Shown one piece after another: positions 41,161 to 54,609 of a stretch of 64,000 bases of DNA; the first letter of the stretch is position 1; every line of letters begins with the position of its first letter. The DNA lies in contig CM055108.1 of NCBI GenBank assembly GCA_029204225.1, positions 9,954,293 to 10,018,292 on the forward strand. Reading direction: 5' to 3'. The stretch comes from Diphasiastrum complanatum (taxonomy: Eukaryota > Streptophyta > Lycopodiopsida > Lycopodiales > Lycopodiaceae). The position numbers and the translations under genes are program-made. The notes beneath the pieces were generated by a model. That model was not told the origin of the DNA. It searched no databases and saw only the letters and a program-made list of their open reading frames with translations.

Positions 41161-44075
41161 AATTCCAAAGCGATGATGCCTCATTGTACCACCCTGTAGT
41201 AGGTTTCACTAGTCAAAAATTGCCCCAAATTTGGCCCTACGATACCCAAATAGCGAATGTAGCCCATCACTAGGTCACCCACACCCTGCTCAATGGAATG
41301 GTGACAAAAACACCCCAAAACACCTTTCTCTCTGTCTGTGACATCACTCTATCTGCTAACTCTGAGCAGTTAGTTTCAGGGGCCATTTTGTCCCAAGGAT
41401 GGCCAAAAAAGGTGCCTTCTAGCCAAAGATAGGCCTCTCCAAAGATTGCCCTTGCAAAAATTGAACTGATTCTTTGTTATGAAAATTTTTAATGAAGAAA
41501 TCCATTTTCTGGACTTCGGGTCCCTTCAGCCCATTTTGTTTTAAAAATTTTTAATGAAAAGCCTTCAAAAATGGCTTTCAAATCTTTGTGGGCCCTTCAC
41601 CTAAAATCCAATGGTGTCTTTCAATCCAATGGTCCAGCTTGCTCCCCGAGCAATCTATCATGGTCGTTGATCCTCGATCTTCGTGATCGGATGGTTCTCC
41701 CTTCTTCTGCATGCTGAAGTTTCCTCAAGCAGCCGCTATGCACTCCAACACGCTATGGACCTGGCCTCTTTCACCGCGCGCGACGTGTCCGCCCACAAGC
41801 TCCTTCTTTGCCTCTCTCTCTCTCTCCAAACTGGCTATGGTAGACCCTCTCCTCGACTGCCTTGCTCCCCACAGATTTGTGTTAAATCTACTCCATGGCT
41901 ACCAACGGCCATTTACATGATGATTTGAATTGCTAGGGCGCCCTCAAGCATGCTTTTACAGCTCCATAAATAGTGTCCTATATCAAAAGAACCAAGCTTT
42001 TGCATACTGAAACCCTAGCTTTCATTTTTCAATCATAGCTTCATAGTAAATTGCTCCTTCTGTAGCCCACAGCCATCCATGGCCTCTTGGCTGTTAGGTT
42101 GCCCTACAAAAATGCCCTACTACAGCCACTAACAGCTCCAAAATATGTCATATAGAAAGAGAAATCCAAGGTTTATTGTTTGTAAACCCACTCTTGTCAA
42201 TCTTAGGTATACCTCTCATTCTCTTTGTTCTCATTCGTACTCAACTTCCATAGAGATATTTTGGACTAATGGCGACACATAATTGGAGACCAAGAGGAAC
42301 CATTGATGCGGGCCAGGATGAAGACAAGCAATTTGCTTGGTGCAGGCTATGCACTGTCCTAGTATCGGATCAGTGAGCATGTGTACAGATCAGTAGTGAG
42401 GCAATATAGGAGATGTGCGCTGAACCGATAACCCGAGAATGAAAGTTGGCAGTCGATAGCGGATCAACGCGCAGGTGAGTATAGGCCATTGTTCGTCATG
42501 TCAAGATTTTGGATCGAATATGAGTCTTCATACTTTTCCCATGCCGATCTTTGTTTTTTGGACGATTACACACTTTGAAACCTTTGTAGATTAGAAGCGG
42601 TGTAGCCACCACGCCAAAGGGGGAATCTATAATATTCTCTCTGAATTTGTGCTATTTGCATCGTGCAAGCCATTCGCAAACCCAATATTGGATCAGTTCA
42701 CGCGTAGAAAGGTCAGCAGCTATAGAATGTAGGTCGGGCACACCGAACCGATATCAGACAGAAAAGTCAGAAAGTAGGTGATAGCGGATGGGCGCGCGGG
42801 AATGTGAAACAAAAATATCACGATTGGGTTGGGCGCGCTAAACCGATATTGCCTGTTGTAAGAAAAAAAACGGTAACTTTTGATCGACAGGTCGAATTGA
42901 GACGATTATAGTGCCATTAGAATGCCCTCGATCAGAGCTTTTCAATGACACCGAGGATGACCCAATTTTGAACTATGGTTAAAGATATATTCTCAGTCAA
43001 ATTTTTGGGTGGTCAACTTTATAAAGGGCCCATTTTGGCCCATGTTCCTCCTATTAAGGTGTTTTCCATCACTGCCCTAACAGTTGTTAATGACAGAGCT
43101 TATTTAGGATAAGCCATCTGCCTACTATACCAGCAGCCTACTACAGCTATTTGTGGGCTGTACCAGTCAGCCATCGACCTCCACAGCCTGTCGGCGGCCA
43201 AAAACCAGGGATTGTGGCCCATCACTATATACAGTAAAGAAATCACCCCCACAGCCTGTCTACGGCCATCTACAACCAAAAATTAGTAACCTGCACAACC
43301 CACCTGTGAGTTGTTTTAGCCTATTTTTTGCCTGTTCCGCCTGCCATAGTCTGTTTGTGGACTGTTTTCACCTACCTGCAACCTGTCCCAGTTGTTTTGT
43401 GACCCTTTTTGTTGTTCCGTAGACTATAGTGAACTTGCGGCAGCCTCTACTGCTATTTTTTGTAGCTGCCACAGTCTAAGTGAGACCTCTGAACTCCATC
43501 TTGGCCTAAATGCTTCCACAGTAACTGGTACTAGGGATTTTTCCAAGGTAGTTCTTTGATTTCGTGGGCAATCCAACAACCTATAAGTACAACGCAAATG
43601 GCAAACGAGAAAGGCAATGCAATTGGGAATTAAGCCTTTCATGACTAGTTGGGCTCTCTGACTTTCGGCTACCTCATTGCATATGAGGTAAGCTTTTACT
43701 TGACCTAATGTTTATTTCTAAGTCACTTCAGTTTCATGAAGTTCGGTTTGTCAATCCCTTACTTTCAATTGAACGTCGTGTGATATCATAGTTTTAATCA
43801 CTTGTGACGTATTGAAGTAACGTAAGTTCTTGGAAGGACTAACTGCACCAAGTTTAGAAATGAGCTCACATTGATCTTAGCTTCTAGGATAAGTTTACAA
43901 TTGTTGGCTATGCTCGTTCAACCAAGTGATTGATGGAGAATTTTGTAATGAAGTGTTTTGTACTACCATGAGTATGGAAATCGGTTTGATATTATAGCTA
44001 TGTATGACAAATACTGTGGGTTGGACTAGTGGATTAACTATTTTTGGCAAGATTGGTGATCAAGGGCTACGCACA
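41161..44075. other. Mixed repeats, no gene seen
   Basis: Plus-strand frames at 41683-41928 and 43153-43422 are C/T-rich and show no family pattern. 42340-42860 contains recurrent GCGGATCAACGCGCAG / GCGGATGGGCGCGCGG / CCGATA words. 43140-43420 is rich in CAGCCTG and CCTG words. Confidence 0.35.
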
Positions 44076-44077
44076 AA

Positions 44078-44325
44078 GTTATTGATTACGAGGAGACCTT
44101 TGCATTAGTATGTAAGTGGAATACTCTATGTTTACTTGTTGTTTTAGCTTCACATTTTGGTTGGTCTTTATATCAAATGGATGTAAAATCTGCTTTTCTA
44201 AATGGTGGGTTGGAAGAAGAAGTGTTCATGGATCAACCTGAAGGCTTTTTGACGAAATGATAGGAGCATAAAGTGTGTTGCTTGAAAGAAGCACTTTATG
44301 GTCTCAAACATGCACCACATATATA
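44078..44325 (+). mobile_element. Copia RT fragment
   Basis: The plus frame reads IDYEETFALVCKWNTL, LASHFGWSLYQMDVKSAFLN, GGLEEEVFMDQPEGFLTK and, after two stops, CCLKEALYGLKHAP. This is the palm part of a copia RT before YVDD. It is cut at about 44325, where a minus-strand gypsy RNase H begins. Confidence 0.85.
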
Positions 44326-47300
44326 GGCACCACGCCCATGTTGCCCATCTTGTTCACTAAATAAAGTAATGGCTGGTGATCAGTATAAAATGCAAAATGC
44401 ACTGCCATCAAATAATGTCGAAATTTCTTATTGGAAAAAACCATGGCCAACGCTTCTCGTTATGTTGTCGAATATTTCTTCTTAGGATCTCTAAGTTATC
44501 GGCTTGCAAATATGATGGGATAGTCTTTTTTGTATTCACCTGGCTGCGTCAAAACTGATGCAATAGCATATTTTGATGCATCAGTATGAACATGAAACTC
44601 TATTGTCCAATTTGGAGCTCGTAAAATTGGTGCAGAAGCTAAAGCTTTCTTCAATTTTTGAAATGCTTTCAACGCCTCGGTTGTCCAAATAGGTATATAG
44701 GTTGTGCTAAATCCGTAAAAAATAAAATATCTGATAGTAATTTGCATGACCCAAAAAAATGTATACTCCTCAAATTGTTCCTAGTGGCGGTAGCTCCACA
44801 ACTACTTTGATTTTGAAATAATTCGTAGCAATGCCATGTCTGGATATCACATGTCCAAGAACAAATCCATGAGTTACCCAAATTTGACACTTTTCTGGAT
44901 TTAAGGAGATTTGGTACTTGCGACAATGTTCAAATACTTTTTCCAAGCGATCCAGGTGGTCTGTATCGGCACTATGAACTCCCAGATCGTCCAAGTAGAT
45001 TTCAAGGAACTTCTGCAAGTAGTCTTTAAAGGCGAACTGCATGACACTTTAACTAGGTGCATTACAAAGTCCAAACAGCATAAGTTTCCCATTCTATTGC
45101 AAAAGTTGTTTTATGGCTATTTGTAGGTGCGATCTTGACTTGGTTGTAACCACTAAAGCCATCCAAAAAACTATAGGCTTTTGCTCCAGCAAGGCGGTCC
45201 AATATGCTTTTAGTAAAAGGTAACAGAAAGTGATCCTTTCGCGTCACTTTGTTCAAAGCTTTGAGATTCACACAAATTCTCATCTTCTCACTCTTCTTAG
45301 GAACGATGATAGTTAGTGAAACACATTCAGTATGCTTGATCTCGTAGATGAAATCGACTTTAAGTAATCTCTGTAGCTCTTTCTTAATAAGATCAGTAAC
45401 GTTTGGATTATAGTGATAGAATCTTGTGACTTTTGGAACTGCATCAGGCATCAAGGGAATTGTATGCTCAATCACAGATGTTGGAATCCCTTTTAGATCC
45501 TTGTATGTCCACTTTAGTCAGTTTTATTTTCGGTTCTTCAGGAATATCACGGATTACAAACCTATTAGGATCCATATGATTTAATATTTGCTCATCTGTG
45601 AGTTTTGCATTTTCATCGTAAGACAAGATGTGACTGACATGGATGAGTTCATCTTCAATCGGATCTGATATCCAAGCTACGTTCATCATGTTCACTAAAA
45701 AAGTGATTGGCATATCCAAAGTTCGATCTGGTAAAAAAATCTCATTTAATTTGGATTGATTATCTCGTTGACACATATAGTCTGCTGTACAATCCACTGT
45801 TGCAAGCGCTTGGTTTCAATTGAAAGTATCAGTTTGAGAGTCATAATGAACTCCCAAATTCTTTACATGTTGATCATAGGTATGATTTGTTGTTGATGAA
45901 TCATCATCCCCTTTTTGGACCACTGGCTTGATAGTCCAAGTGAATTGAAGGGTTCTTCATGATGGTGCAACTGAGTATTAACATCCGTTCATGGATTTTG
46001 TAAATTCGAAGGTGACACATGTGAAGAATGAGCTTCAGTTGTTGCTTTAGCTGCTTCTAATTCCTCTTCTTCTTGCATTGTTTTATCCATTGCCTCATAT
46101 TCTGGTATCTCTTCTTTTTTGAGTTGAGATTTGGATACACCCCTAATTTGTAGTTGGTACAAATTTAGCAAGTACTGGATCAACTAGAACTTCTTTCTAC
46201 TTCTGAGCTCTAGTAACAACCATCAAAGGTACACTTGGTTCAGTAGGCTGAGTTGTTGATCTTTGCTTGATCATAATCATATTCATTGGAGCAGTAACCA
46301 GTGGTGGTTTTGGCCTTGTTGGACAATCCTTGTAACAATGTCCAGAACCGCATTCACAACAGAATGGAACAAACTTCCCTTTATTCGGACATTCCGCAAC
46401 TCTGTGGTTCTCTCTGCATGCAAAGCATCCAAGTGGTGCTCTGGCCCATTGTCTCGTTGCTTGTTGTTGTGTGGCAGCATAGATAGCATACTGCTCTGAA
46501 GGACCACTGTAATTCCATTGCTCGTTATCATTGTAAGGCACTAGTTCCATTAAATTAGCAGGAGGAGCTTGTTGTGCTTGTGGAGCTGGAAAAGCTAGTC
46601 GTTAAGGAAATGCCAGGCCAAAGTTCTGAGTCCGGTTCTTAGGATCAAGTTCCTTATAGGTAGTAGGTTCTCGATATTGAAGTTTAGCATACCTTTGCCA
46701 AATAATATGAGGACTAAACGAGAAAAAAGTTGTTTCAAGTCCATTAGAATTGCACAAATGACAAATAGTATTCGTCATTCATTGTTTCAATGTTGGACAT
46801 TTGTTCATGGTGTGATTTCTCGCAAAAATTGAACACCAGGCATTTTTTCCGACTAGAAAAAGTCTTAGCTAATTTTTCAGTTGCGTTGCTACTCTTAGCA
46901 TGCACCTCTTCCAAAGCTTTCAACTTCTCATCGAATTGAGACTGCATCTTATCCAGCTGCATCAGTTGTTTTTTACCAAGTTTCTCAAACTCGTTCGTCA
47001 TCAATTCCACAGTAGCATTAATATTCGTGGATGCAATAGTGGTGGATGTAGTAGTGGTTTGCCCCGCTGTATAAGGCAGCATTCCAATATTTGGTTCGTC
47101 ATTAGAATCTTCATCCTCCTCTTGTATTGCATCGTCCATATCATTTTGTAAGGAAATATACTCAGTATGGCATTTCAGCTCGCATCTAATTTTTTTAGGT
47201 AGACCTACTAAAAACCACATAATCATAGCATCGTCATTAATTAAATCGGGATCACACTCAGATCTGAGGTTCTTAACCCGTTCAATATAATCTCGTACTC

Positions 47301-47575
47301 CCTCTCTCTTTCCCATCCATAAATTTTTCTGGTTTAAATCTTGTGATGAGGGCTTGTTTAGCAACTTCCCAATCTGCATGTTCCATTTCGTCTTGGTTAT
47401 AGAACCAATCTTGTGCTGCTCCAGTTAAGGCCATAGGGAATAGCTTAAGTTTATCTTGTGGAAAAACTTCGCCATATATCTCACATGATATAGAATAGAT
47501 TTTGAGAAATCTGACAGGATCAGATAACTCATTATACTTTGGTATCTCTAATCAAGGTGACCTTCTAACATCAAT
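44326..47575 (-). mobile_element. Ty3/gypsy gag-pol, truncated in RNase H
   Basis: Read on the minus strand. Gag starts near 47575, with LKLFPMALTGAAQDWFYNQD, a REGVRDYIERVKNLRSECDP block and WFLVGLPKK in 46744-47379. Two zinc knuckles of the form CX2CX3HX4C follow (CFACRENHRVAEC; CCECGSGHCYKDC) at 46197-46550. A protease/linker region is at 45468-45797. RT is 45062-45475 (VDFIYEIKHTECVS, VPKKSEKMRICVNLKALNKV, SFLDGFSGYNQVKIAP) and, after a shift, 44770-45042 with catalytic YLDD. RNase H has HVHTDASKYAIASVLTQPGE at 44496-44747 and reaches FYTDHQPLLYLVNKMGN at 44330. Integrase and LTRs are missing. Several frameshifts and stops make it inactive. Confidence 0.9.
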
Positions 47576-49280
47576 TGTAAATCAATTCAATCAGACAATG
47601 AGATTGGATCTAGATTTTTCAATCAAATCCTATCTCAGATCAGATTAGATGGAAGTGCAATGGAGGCAATTTGGCAAATTTTGAGTATATTAGCGAGTGT
47701 TTGGGGTTTAAACAGTAGGGTCCTCGGGTGAGTGTTTTCTAAGAATAGCTCGCCTTTGGGAGATAATACTTGCTAGGAAATGCTTGCCAAATGGCGGTTG
47801 AAACACTCGTCAAGTGGCAACTGAACATTCGCCTATGAGCTAAAACATTCGCCAGCTAGCAAAAATATTCGCTCACTATGATTATTCCTTGGTTGGCTGC
47901 TTTATATTTCATTCCTTGGAGTGTGCAAGACCAAATACATGTAACAAGCTTAGACTTTTGATTTACCGCCTATGTACACAAGGCTCAACACTAAAAACAT
48001 AACAAATCAAGAAAAAAAAATGAGGAGGAATAAATGAATGAATTGATTCTCCTCCAATCGAATTGGGACTTATCGATTCATTCACGAATCACATATCATT
48101 CAAGTTCTAATAACAGTACAGTACTCCTTGAAACTCTTAGTCTTAATCTGAAGCATGCCCCCATTCAACCATGAATTGTATGAGTGCCAAATTGTTTGTT
48201 TGAGTAGTTGAGCATAGAACTAGCCCGAAGCCCATGTGAGTATGCCTTGGTTTCTTACCTAAGACACTTGGTTACTATGAATATGTTTTTCAATCGAATG
48301 CATGCATGTCTATGGTATCGATTTTTCCTTCATTGAGTTTCGACAAAAATGTCAATATGTGCTTATCATGAGCTATAAGTACTCATATTACCCAACATCA
48401 TTAGCCAATTACTCTCCAGTTGAGATTATTGATAAAAAGACTAACAAAAATTTATGGTTCTAAATTTTTTAGGAGTATTTGGTATAACGTCCCATGTGGA
48501 ATGAGCTGCGGTTGCCCTGCTATACTTTATGAAGAAAAGGTGAGGAATGCTAATTGAGAATTCTATGAAGAAAAAGGTGAGGAACGCTGATTGAAAATCC
48601 TCGTCATCGTCAAGTTTGGAAGAGAGATGGTATGATATTTTGTTGGATCGATCGTAAATATACTGTGTTTTGTTAATGCTTTGTGTCACGTGTGCACCCA
48701 CAAGCCTACTCTGAAGCGTGCAGTACATACTACAGGAGTGCAGGCTCTTTACAGCTCTTTCTCTTGATAATCTGGGTCCTCGACTCAAGCAAGAACAGCA
48801 AACAAGCAGCACAATGACACGTTTTCAAATTTCAATGCAAATATGGAAGTTGATAATAGAATGCATGCTAGGCTGAAGTAGCGTAGGCTGAATAATAGAT
48901 GCCTTGGAATTCTGAATACGGATCGAGTCAGGCTGCAGATAAAAACAAGAACTTCGATTATTAAATTCATGCTCTGCACTGATTCCCCTTAAAGTAATTT
49001 ATAGGTCCTGACATTAGGCATGGCCGCGGATGGTCAAGTTACAAGTATTTGCTTTGCGTTGCTGTAGCATGTATCTGCTACCATGTAAGCTATGATTGGC
49101 AATGGGCATTGGTTTACTTTTCCTTGCCATTTCTTGCGCTGGATTATTTGAGTTGATTCAATTATCGATAAGAGTAATTTGTGAATCATAATTCGAGGAA
49201 CACGAGACGATTGAGTTTCAGAATATTAAGGAAAGCACTTGGGAGGTAGCTGATTTAATAGGATGAATTTGTAAGTTCCA
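47576..49280. other. Spacer upstream of lectin kinase
   Basis: 47700-47900 contains repeated TCGCC / CTCGCC / ATTCGCC words that look like a decayed tandem repeat. Beyond that it is AT-rich. Minus-strand frames at 48441-48979 show no family pattern. Confidence 0.35.
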
Positions 49281-49530
49281 CTTACAAGTCGCTTGTTTCT
49301 TTGAGATAGTTACCAGAATTGCAGTGCAAATAGAGCAGGATTTCAGCAACATTTCCTTCCTTAGTTCACGTTTTGCCTTCAGCACAAAGGTCCGATGATC
49401 ACGAGCTTACAAGTCGCTTCTTTCTTTGAGATAATTTCTAAAAATGCACTGCAAATAGAGCAGGATAGTAGGAAGATTTTCTTCCTAAGTTCACATTATG
49501 CTTTCAGCACGAAGGTCTGACGATTATGAG
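49281..49530. repeat. 125-bp tandem duplication in kinase promoter
   Basis: Units at 49281-49405 and 49406-49530 share CTTACAAGTCGCTT, TTCTTTGAGATA, GCAAATAGAGCAGGAT, TAGTTCAC and TTTCAGCAC/CTTCAGCAC words. They differ at scattered sites. The second copy ends about 205 bases before the start codon of the receptor kinase, so it probably lies in its promoter or 5' leader. Confidence 0.85.
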
Positions 49531-49734
49531 CTCCAAATAAAACTAATTTACTTTTAGATTCTACATGGATGGAAATGCGGTTCGGGAGTCCGCAAAATTA
49601 TTTGTTTTCAGTTTCTGTTTTGCTGGTTCGTAGATGAGTTCTTGAACAGAATGCTAAGATTTTATAGCAAGTACTTCACTACGGCTCAGTTCATTTCTGA
49701 ACAGAATATCACGGCAGGTGTATAAGAACGAAAA

Positions 49735-52700
49735 ATGGGACGAACATTTTGTACCTTTTGTACCTTTTATATCGCATTGGCTTCGGAGTTCGCTATTATC
49801 CTTATGTTTCTACTAAGTTCCATCATGTGCTCTGAGTCACACTATATGGTAAAGCAGGCTCATCTGATGGGCCCTTTCATACGGATCACCTCTGGTGAAA
49901 GAATTATTTTGCGCAGCGAATTTCAGTCAAATGCGATGCACTCTCAAAAGATAAGGTAATTCCAACACCCAAGAACTAGTAACGTTGAAACTCCTGTGTT
50001 CTATTTGCACTTTCAATGACTCTAAGTACCAACATTTCGACATTTTGTTAGTTCAATAATGTGAGATTCGCACATTTGAAGTCTAAAACTGCCTCGGCTC
50101 TTATTCTGCTCTTTGTCTCCAGGTTCTCATTTGGCTTCTTTAAAGACTCTGCCGGTTTTTTCACGGTGGCGATATATGCATCAAGCTATGATAAGCCTAG
50201 AAGGGTCTGGGCTGCAAGCGGTGACGGTAGAATCGCACTTAAGGTGGCAGACAATGCCACTCTGCAGTTGGACAGTGGAGGAAACCTTGTCCTCCTCGAT
50301 TCATGCTTACAACAGATATGGTCTACTAATACCTCCGGAAGTGGAGCAGTAAGGCTGGAGCTACAGCAGTCTGGTAACCTTGTGTTATACGATAAGCAAG
50401 ATAAGCATGTGTGGCAGAGTTTTGATAGTCCTCTCGACGTCCTGCTTCCAGGCCAGAAATTGAGAATGGGAATGAAAATGGTAAGTCCCTCTACTACAGT
50501 CATATTTTGCATGTATTGCCTGCCTTGCGATACTAGATTTACATCAGTGCTTGTTCTTGATATGCAATCTTTCATGATATTGAATGCTGATGTTGAGCGG
50601 AAGACTGCCTTTTCTTGTGCAGTTTATATTGAAATCGTACTTCATAACACCAGAGTAAAGTCTTTGTTCAAGAGTCGGCTGTGAAGTATAAACTTCTTTG
50701 TCGCAGGTCAATGGCAAATTTTCTCTTTTGGCAGAGCATGGTGGGCTTGTTTTGTACTCTGGAATATTTCGAAAGTGGATGTGGAGCTTTTACGGCATGC
50801 GTGCCAAAAGGTGCATTGACTGGTAGACAGTAGACGTGAAATTGAGTTTTCTTATAAATCCAGTATCTGATAACGCCTTCATGTATAAGAGGAACATTGA
50901 CTGATACTGTACCTTAAGGTATTCCTTTTCTAACCATCGCTTAATGCATGTTTGAGATCATCAGGTCGTTGTCGCAAAATTGCAAGCATCTATTGTCAAT
51001 AGAATTTCGGACCGACGGGATTCACTTGGCAAAATATTCAACGACATCCCAAACCATCGCAAGGGAATTGTGCAATTTTTCAACTATTGCTGAAAATCCT
51101 CTTCGGCTTATGAAAGGTTACGTTGCCTCTGCTATGCGGCTTAGTGAAGATGGAACTATTCATGTGGATGTGCAGTCTGCTGAGGATAAGTTTCTGCGAA
51201 GGTGTAGATTCTCTACAAGTTCACTTAAGCCTATTCTTTTCTAGAAGTGGTAGAACAATAGCAAGAATTGTGGTAACTGTCAATGTGTGTATTACCCTGT
51301 TCAGTATTTGTGATACCCTTGGCAACTCATTATCTGCTGGATCTTTGCATATACAATTAGAAGATCTTCTAGACTGAGTCCTGACTTGCTGATTTTCTCT
51401 AGATTTAGATCTCGCTACCTCCTAGCAATGGAGCACAATAACTGCATCTCCCCCTGGCATTGTGAATATTGTAACAAATGCATTGATGGCCACGACTGCA
51501 TTTGTTCGTCAAATAGTGCACGATATAAGGGTTTGCAAAGCTGGGCGCCAATACTAAAGCGGGGACCCCAGGATATTTATCCTGCTGAGAAGGTATTCTT
51601 TTTGTTTTCCGAAACCGTTGTACTGCCAATCTGTTGAAACGGTTTGTGTGGATGATTTTCATGAATACCACTGCTAAAGAGAACCAATAGTCCAGTTTTG
51701 CCATCTGATGAAATTGAGGTTCTAGAGTTAGCGTGATCATCGAGCCTTTTTGGTTACAGAGCATACGCAATTAAAGTTGTCGAGGTATTCCATCTCCTTT
51801 GTTATGTTGGTACACAAACATATATATTATTAAAAGCCTTGTAATTTTATTGGTCACCTTTTTGGATGGATAAGGTGTGGTCTTGACTTTATTATTTTAT
51901 TCTTGATATGCAGAAAAGAATCACGATCACAATACTTGAAGCCCTTGTTAGTGCCGCTTGTGTTGCTCTTCTATTGTCTGTTTGTGCCACTAAAAAGCCC
52001 CAAAATAGCAGATTCGTTGTTACAAATAAATCTGTACAAGAAGCCTTGCGAGATTCTCTACCAGAAGAGTTCTCTTTTCGGACTCTGCGGAAAATTACAA
52101 ACAATTTCAGCTCAAAGCTTGGTGATGGTGGCTTTGGACTCGTGTATGAGGGTTTGTTCAAAGGCAAAACTAAAGTTGCTGTCAAGGTACTAGATCGAAC
52201 GTCCACACAAGGGGAAAAGGAATTTAGGGCTGAAGTGACCATGATGGCTAGCACGAGACACATGCATGTAATGCATCTCCGGGGCTTTTGTGCTGAGAAA
52301 GCCCATAGGCTTCTTGTATATGACTATATGCCAAATGCCTCATTGGATAAGTGGCTCTTCTCCCCATCAGGTTAGCCTAGCATTCTTGTGAATCCTGTGT
52401 TATTTAAACTCACTAAGACTTCCCAGGATATCATTTTCTATTGTAATCTTGTGTTGCATTTATCACATGGAATTTGAATTCTATTCTTGCTTTTAACACT
52501 ATGAAAAACTAGAAATGTTTATATGCATCATGTATAACATTATTTATTTGTTGAGATAGTATCCTAATCCAGTTTTTGGGCCATCGACAGGACGATTTAC
52601 TATGTTAGACTGGGTCACCAGGTTCAATATTGCAAGGGGGGCAGCTCGTGGGTTAGCTTACCTTCATGAAGAGTGTACACAACAAATCATTCATTTAGAT

Positions 52701-54508
52701 GTGAAGCCGGAAAATATTCTGCTGGACGAGAACTTTGTTCCAAAGGTTTATCATAACTTATGAACTATGGAAGCATTTTAGTAGTTAAAGAGCTTTTTGT
52801 GCATATAAAACTGTAAAATGTCACCAAACTCAATTGCAAGTCTCTGCCCATTACCAATCTTTTTTGTGTTGAAACTTAGAGGTTAAAACAATCGCTTAAC
52901 AGGTTACTGGACATATTTTGCACTTGAAGCTTGAATGTGGCTGCTAATCAGAAGCAAGTTTTGTGTACAGCTTTTTCTCGGATTGTTTTTTGTGTTGAAT
53001 AAATTCGTGCACAAGCTTTATGCATATTTTTTTTTTATCAGTGTAGTTTCTTGATAAAATAGAACCTTTTGCATAGCTTCTGAACAAGTTCAAACTGCTC
53101 TTTGATGTCCCTCTTGTGCAAGTGGCATGGATAGAAACTTCAAAAGTGATTTTTTCCAGCTGAGACTCGAGAGCTAATTTCAAAACATATCTCTCAAGCG
53201 GGGTCATTGTATAAAATACCTACAAGTGAGAGTAAATGCCAACAAGGCCTGGTGGGTGGCCACGGGTGCTCCATTCCCTCCACCCTTCAAGAAACCAGAT
53301 GGTAGGCCTTGCTTGGAGTGTGTAGGCCATCTTCATGGGCATGCATGTTTTACAAGCTCAGGAACCATGCATAGTAATGGCTACACTAATACTGAGATTT
53401 GGACGTGCTTTTTAATTATATTTTGGGAATCAATAAATCTATAGATCAACCAAATTCAATGACCCTTGAGCTGATTTTCTTCATGTATGTACGAAAGTTG
53501 CTGTACAATATACTTCTTTTGTGGAATTTAAAGGGAATCAAGATTGGTATAGGTGGTTGCACTATCATAGTTAGAACGTTAGAACATCACCTTGTCGAAA
53601 CTTAGCTGTTCATTTAAGGGGAGATCTGCTGACCGGTTGCATCCCTTCAAATAATCAATTAGCATCTCCTTCAAGCCCCGCTGCTGATAAGATAGTACGG
53701 TGAAAGGTTACAATGAGCCTCAATTTCTTTCTGCTGAGTAGCTTAGGTTAATTAGTATAGTCAAGTCTAACATTCATTTTGTACATGATGAGCGAAAAAA
53801 ATCTACAAGAAATTCTAGATAATTTCTAGCTATAGCAGATTATGGTGGCTATGGTTGTTTTGCATTAGTTTCATCTTGTGATTCTAAAATGTTGGGGTTT
53901 TGCAGGTGGCAGATTTTGGGTTATCGAAACTGATAGATCGAGACAGAAGTAGGGTAGTAACTAATACTAGGGGCACGCCAGGGTACCTAGCCCCTGAGTG
54001 GGTTCAACGTTCCTCTGTCACAGCAAAAGTTGACGTATACAGTTTTGGAATTGTGCTACTCGAGTTGGTATGTGGCCGTGAAACTATTGATATGTCTATG
54101 GGCTCGGAGCTGTGGTATTTACCAGCGTGGGCTGTCCGGATGGTAGAAGAAGGAAGAGCTCTCGAGATTATTGATAGCCATATTCGTGAGGAAGTTCAAC
54201 TTTTTTTTGAGGAGCAAGGCAAAAGAGTGATAAGAGTAGCGTTGTGCTGCATTCAGGAGGACCCTGCAGTACGGCCTGCTATGAGTCGGGTCGTGCAAAT
54301 GCTAGAAGGTACTGTTGACCCAAAAGCTCCAAGTGTCACCCGAGTTTCTACTCAACCAACAGCTGTAAGGTTAAAAGGTAAATTGAAGGCGTATGTTGAA
54401 GCTATGTCAGATGGATATACACATGACGTGACAATGGGATCCAACCTGCGAGGTAATCTGCTTAGTGCCATGTTCATGCAAACAAGCCTAACAGCCCTTG
54501 ATCTGTAG
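49735..54508 (+). CDS. G-type lectin receptor-like kinase (SD2-5-like)
   Basis: A plasma-membrane receptor kinase. Eight exons join in phase to 774 codons plus stop: 49735-49955, 50123-50480, 50707-50810, 50965-51201, 51403-51592, 51914-52370, 52591-52745 and 53906-54508. All introns are GT-AG. A hydrophobic signal peptide (about 1-34) is followed by a B-lectin domain (about 74-190; [38 protein letters not shown]) and a short Cys-rich segment (about 318-340). The membrane segment is at about 373-396. In the kinase, the Gly loop is LGDGGFG (439-445), the catalytic Lys 461, the helix-C Glu 477, HLDVKPEN 557-564, DFG 577-579 and APE 603-605. Leu in place of Arg before the catalytic Asp makes it a non-RD kinase, as in SD2-5. 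No clear PAN domain is seen between the Cys-rich segment and the membrane segment. Confidence 0.92.
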
Positions 54509-54609
54509 GACTCAAAAGCTCTACTTATAGCATATAAATTTGGATTGACTAATTGATTCATGATTGTTTAAGAAGTTTGTAATCAGGAAGCTCAGAAGTC
54601 TTACATGAA

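Noticed and set aside
43153-43422. 89-codon frame with Cys and Pro
   Set aside because: It lies in a CCTG-rich low-complexity stretch and shows no cysteine spacing typical of a known family.
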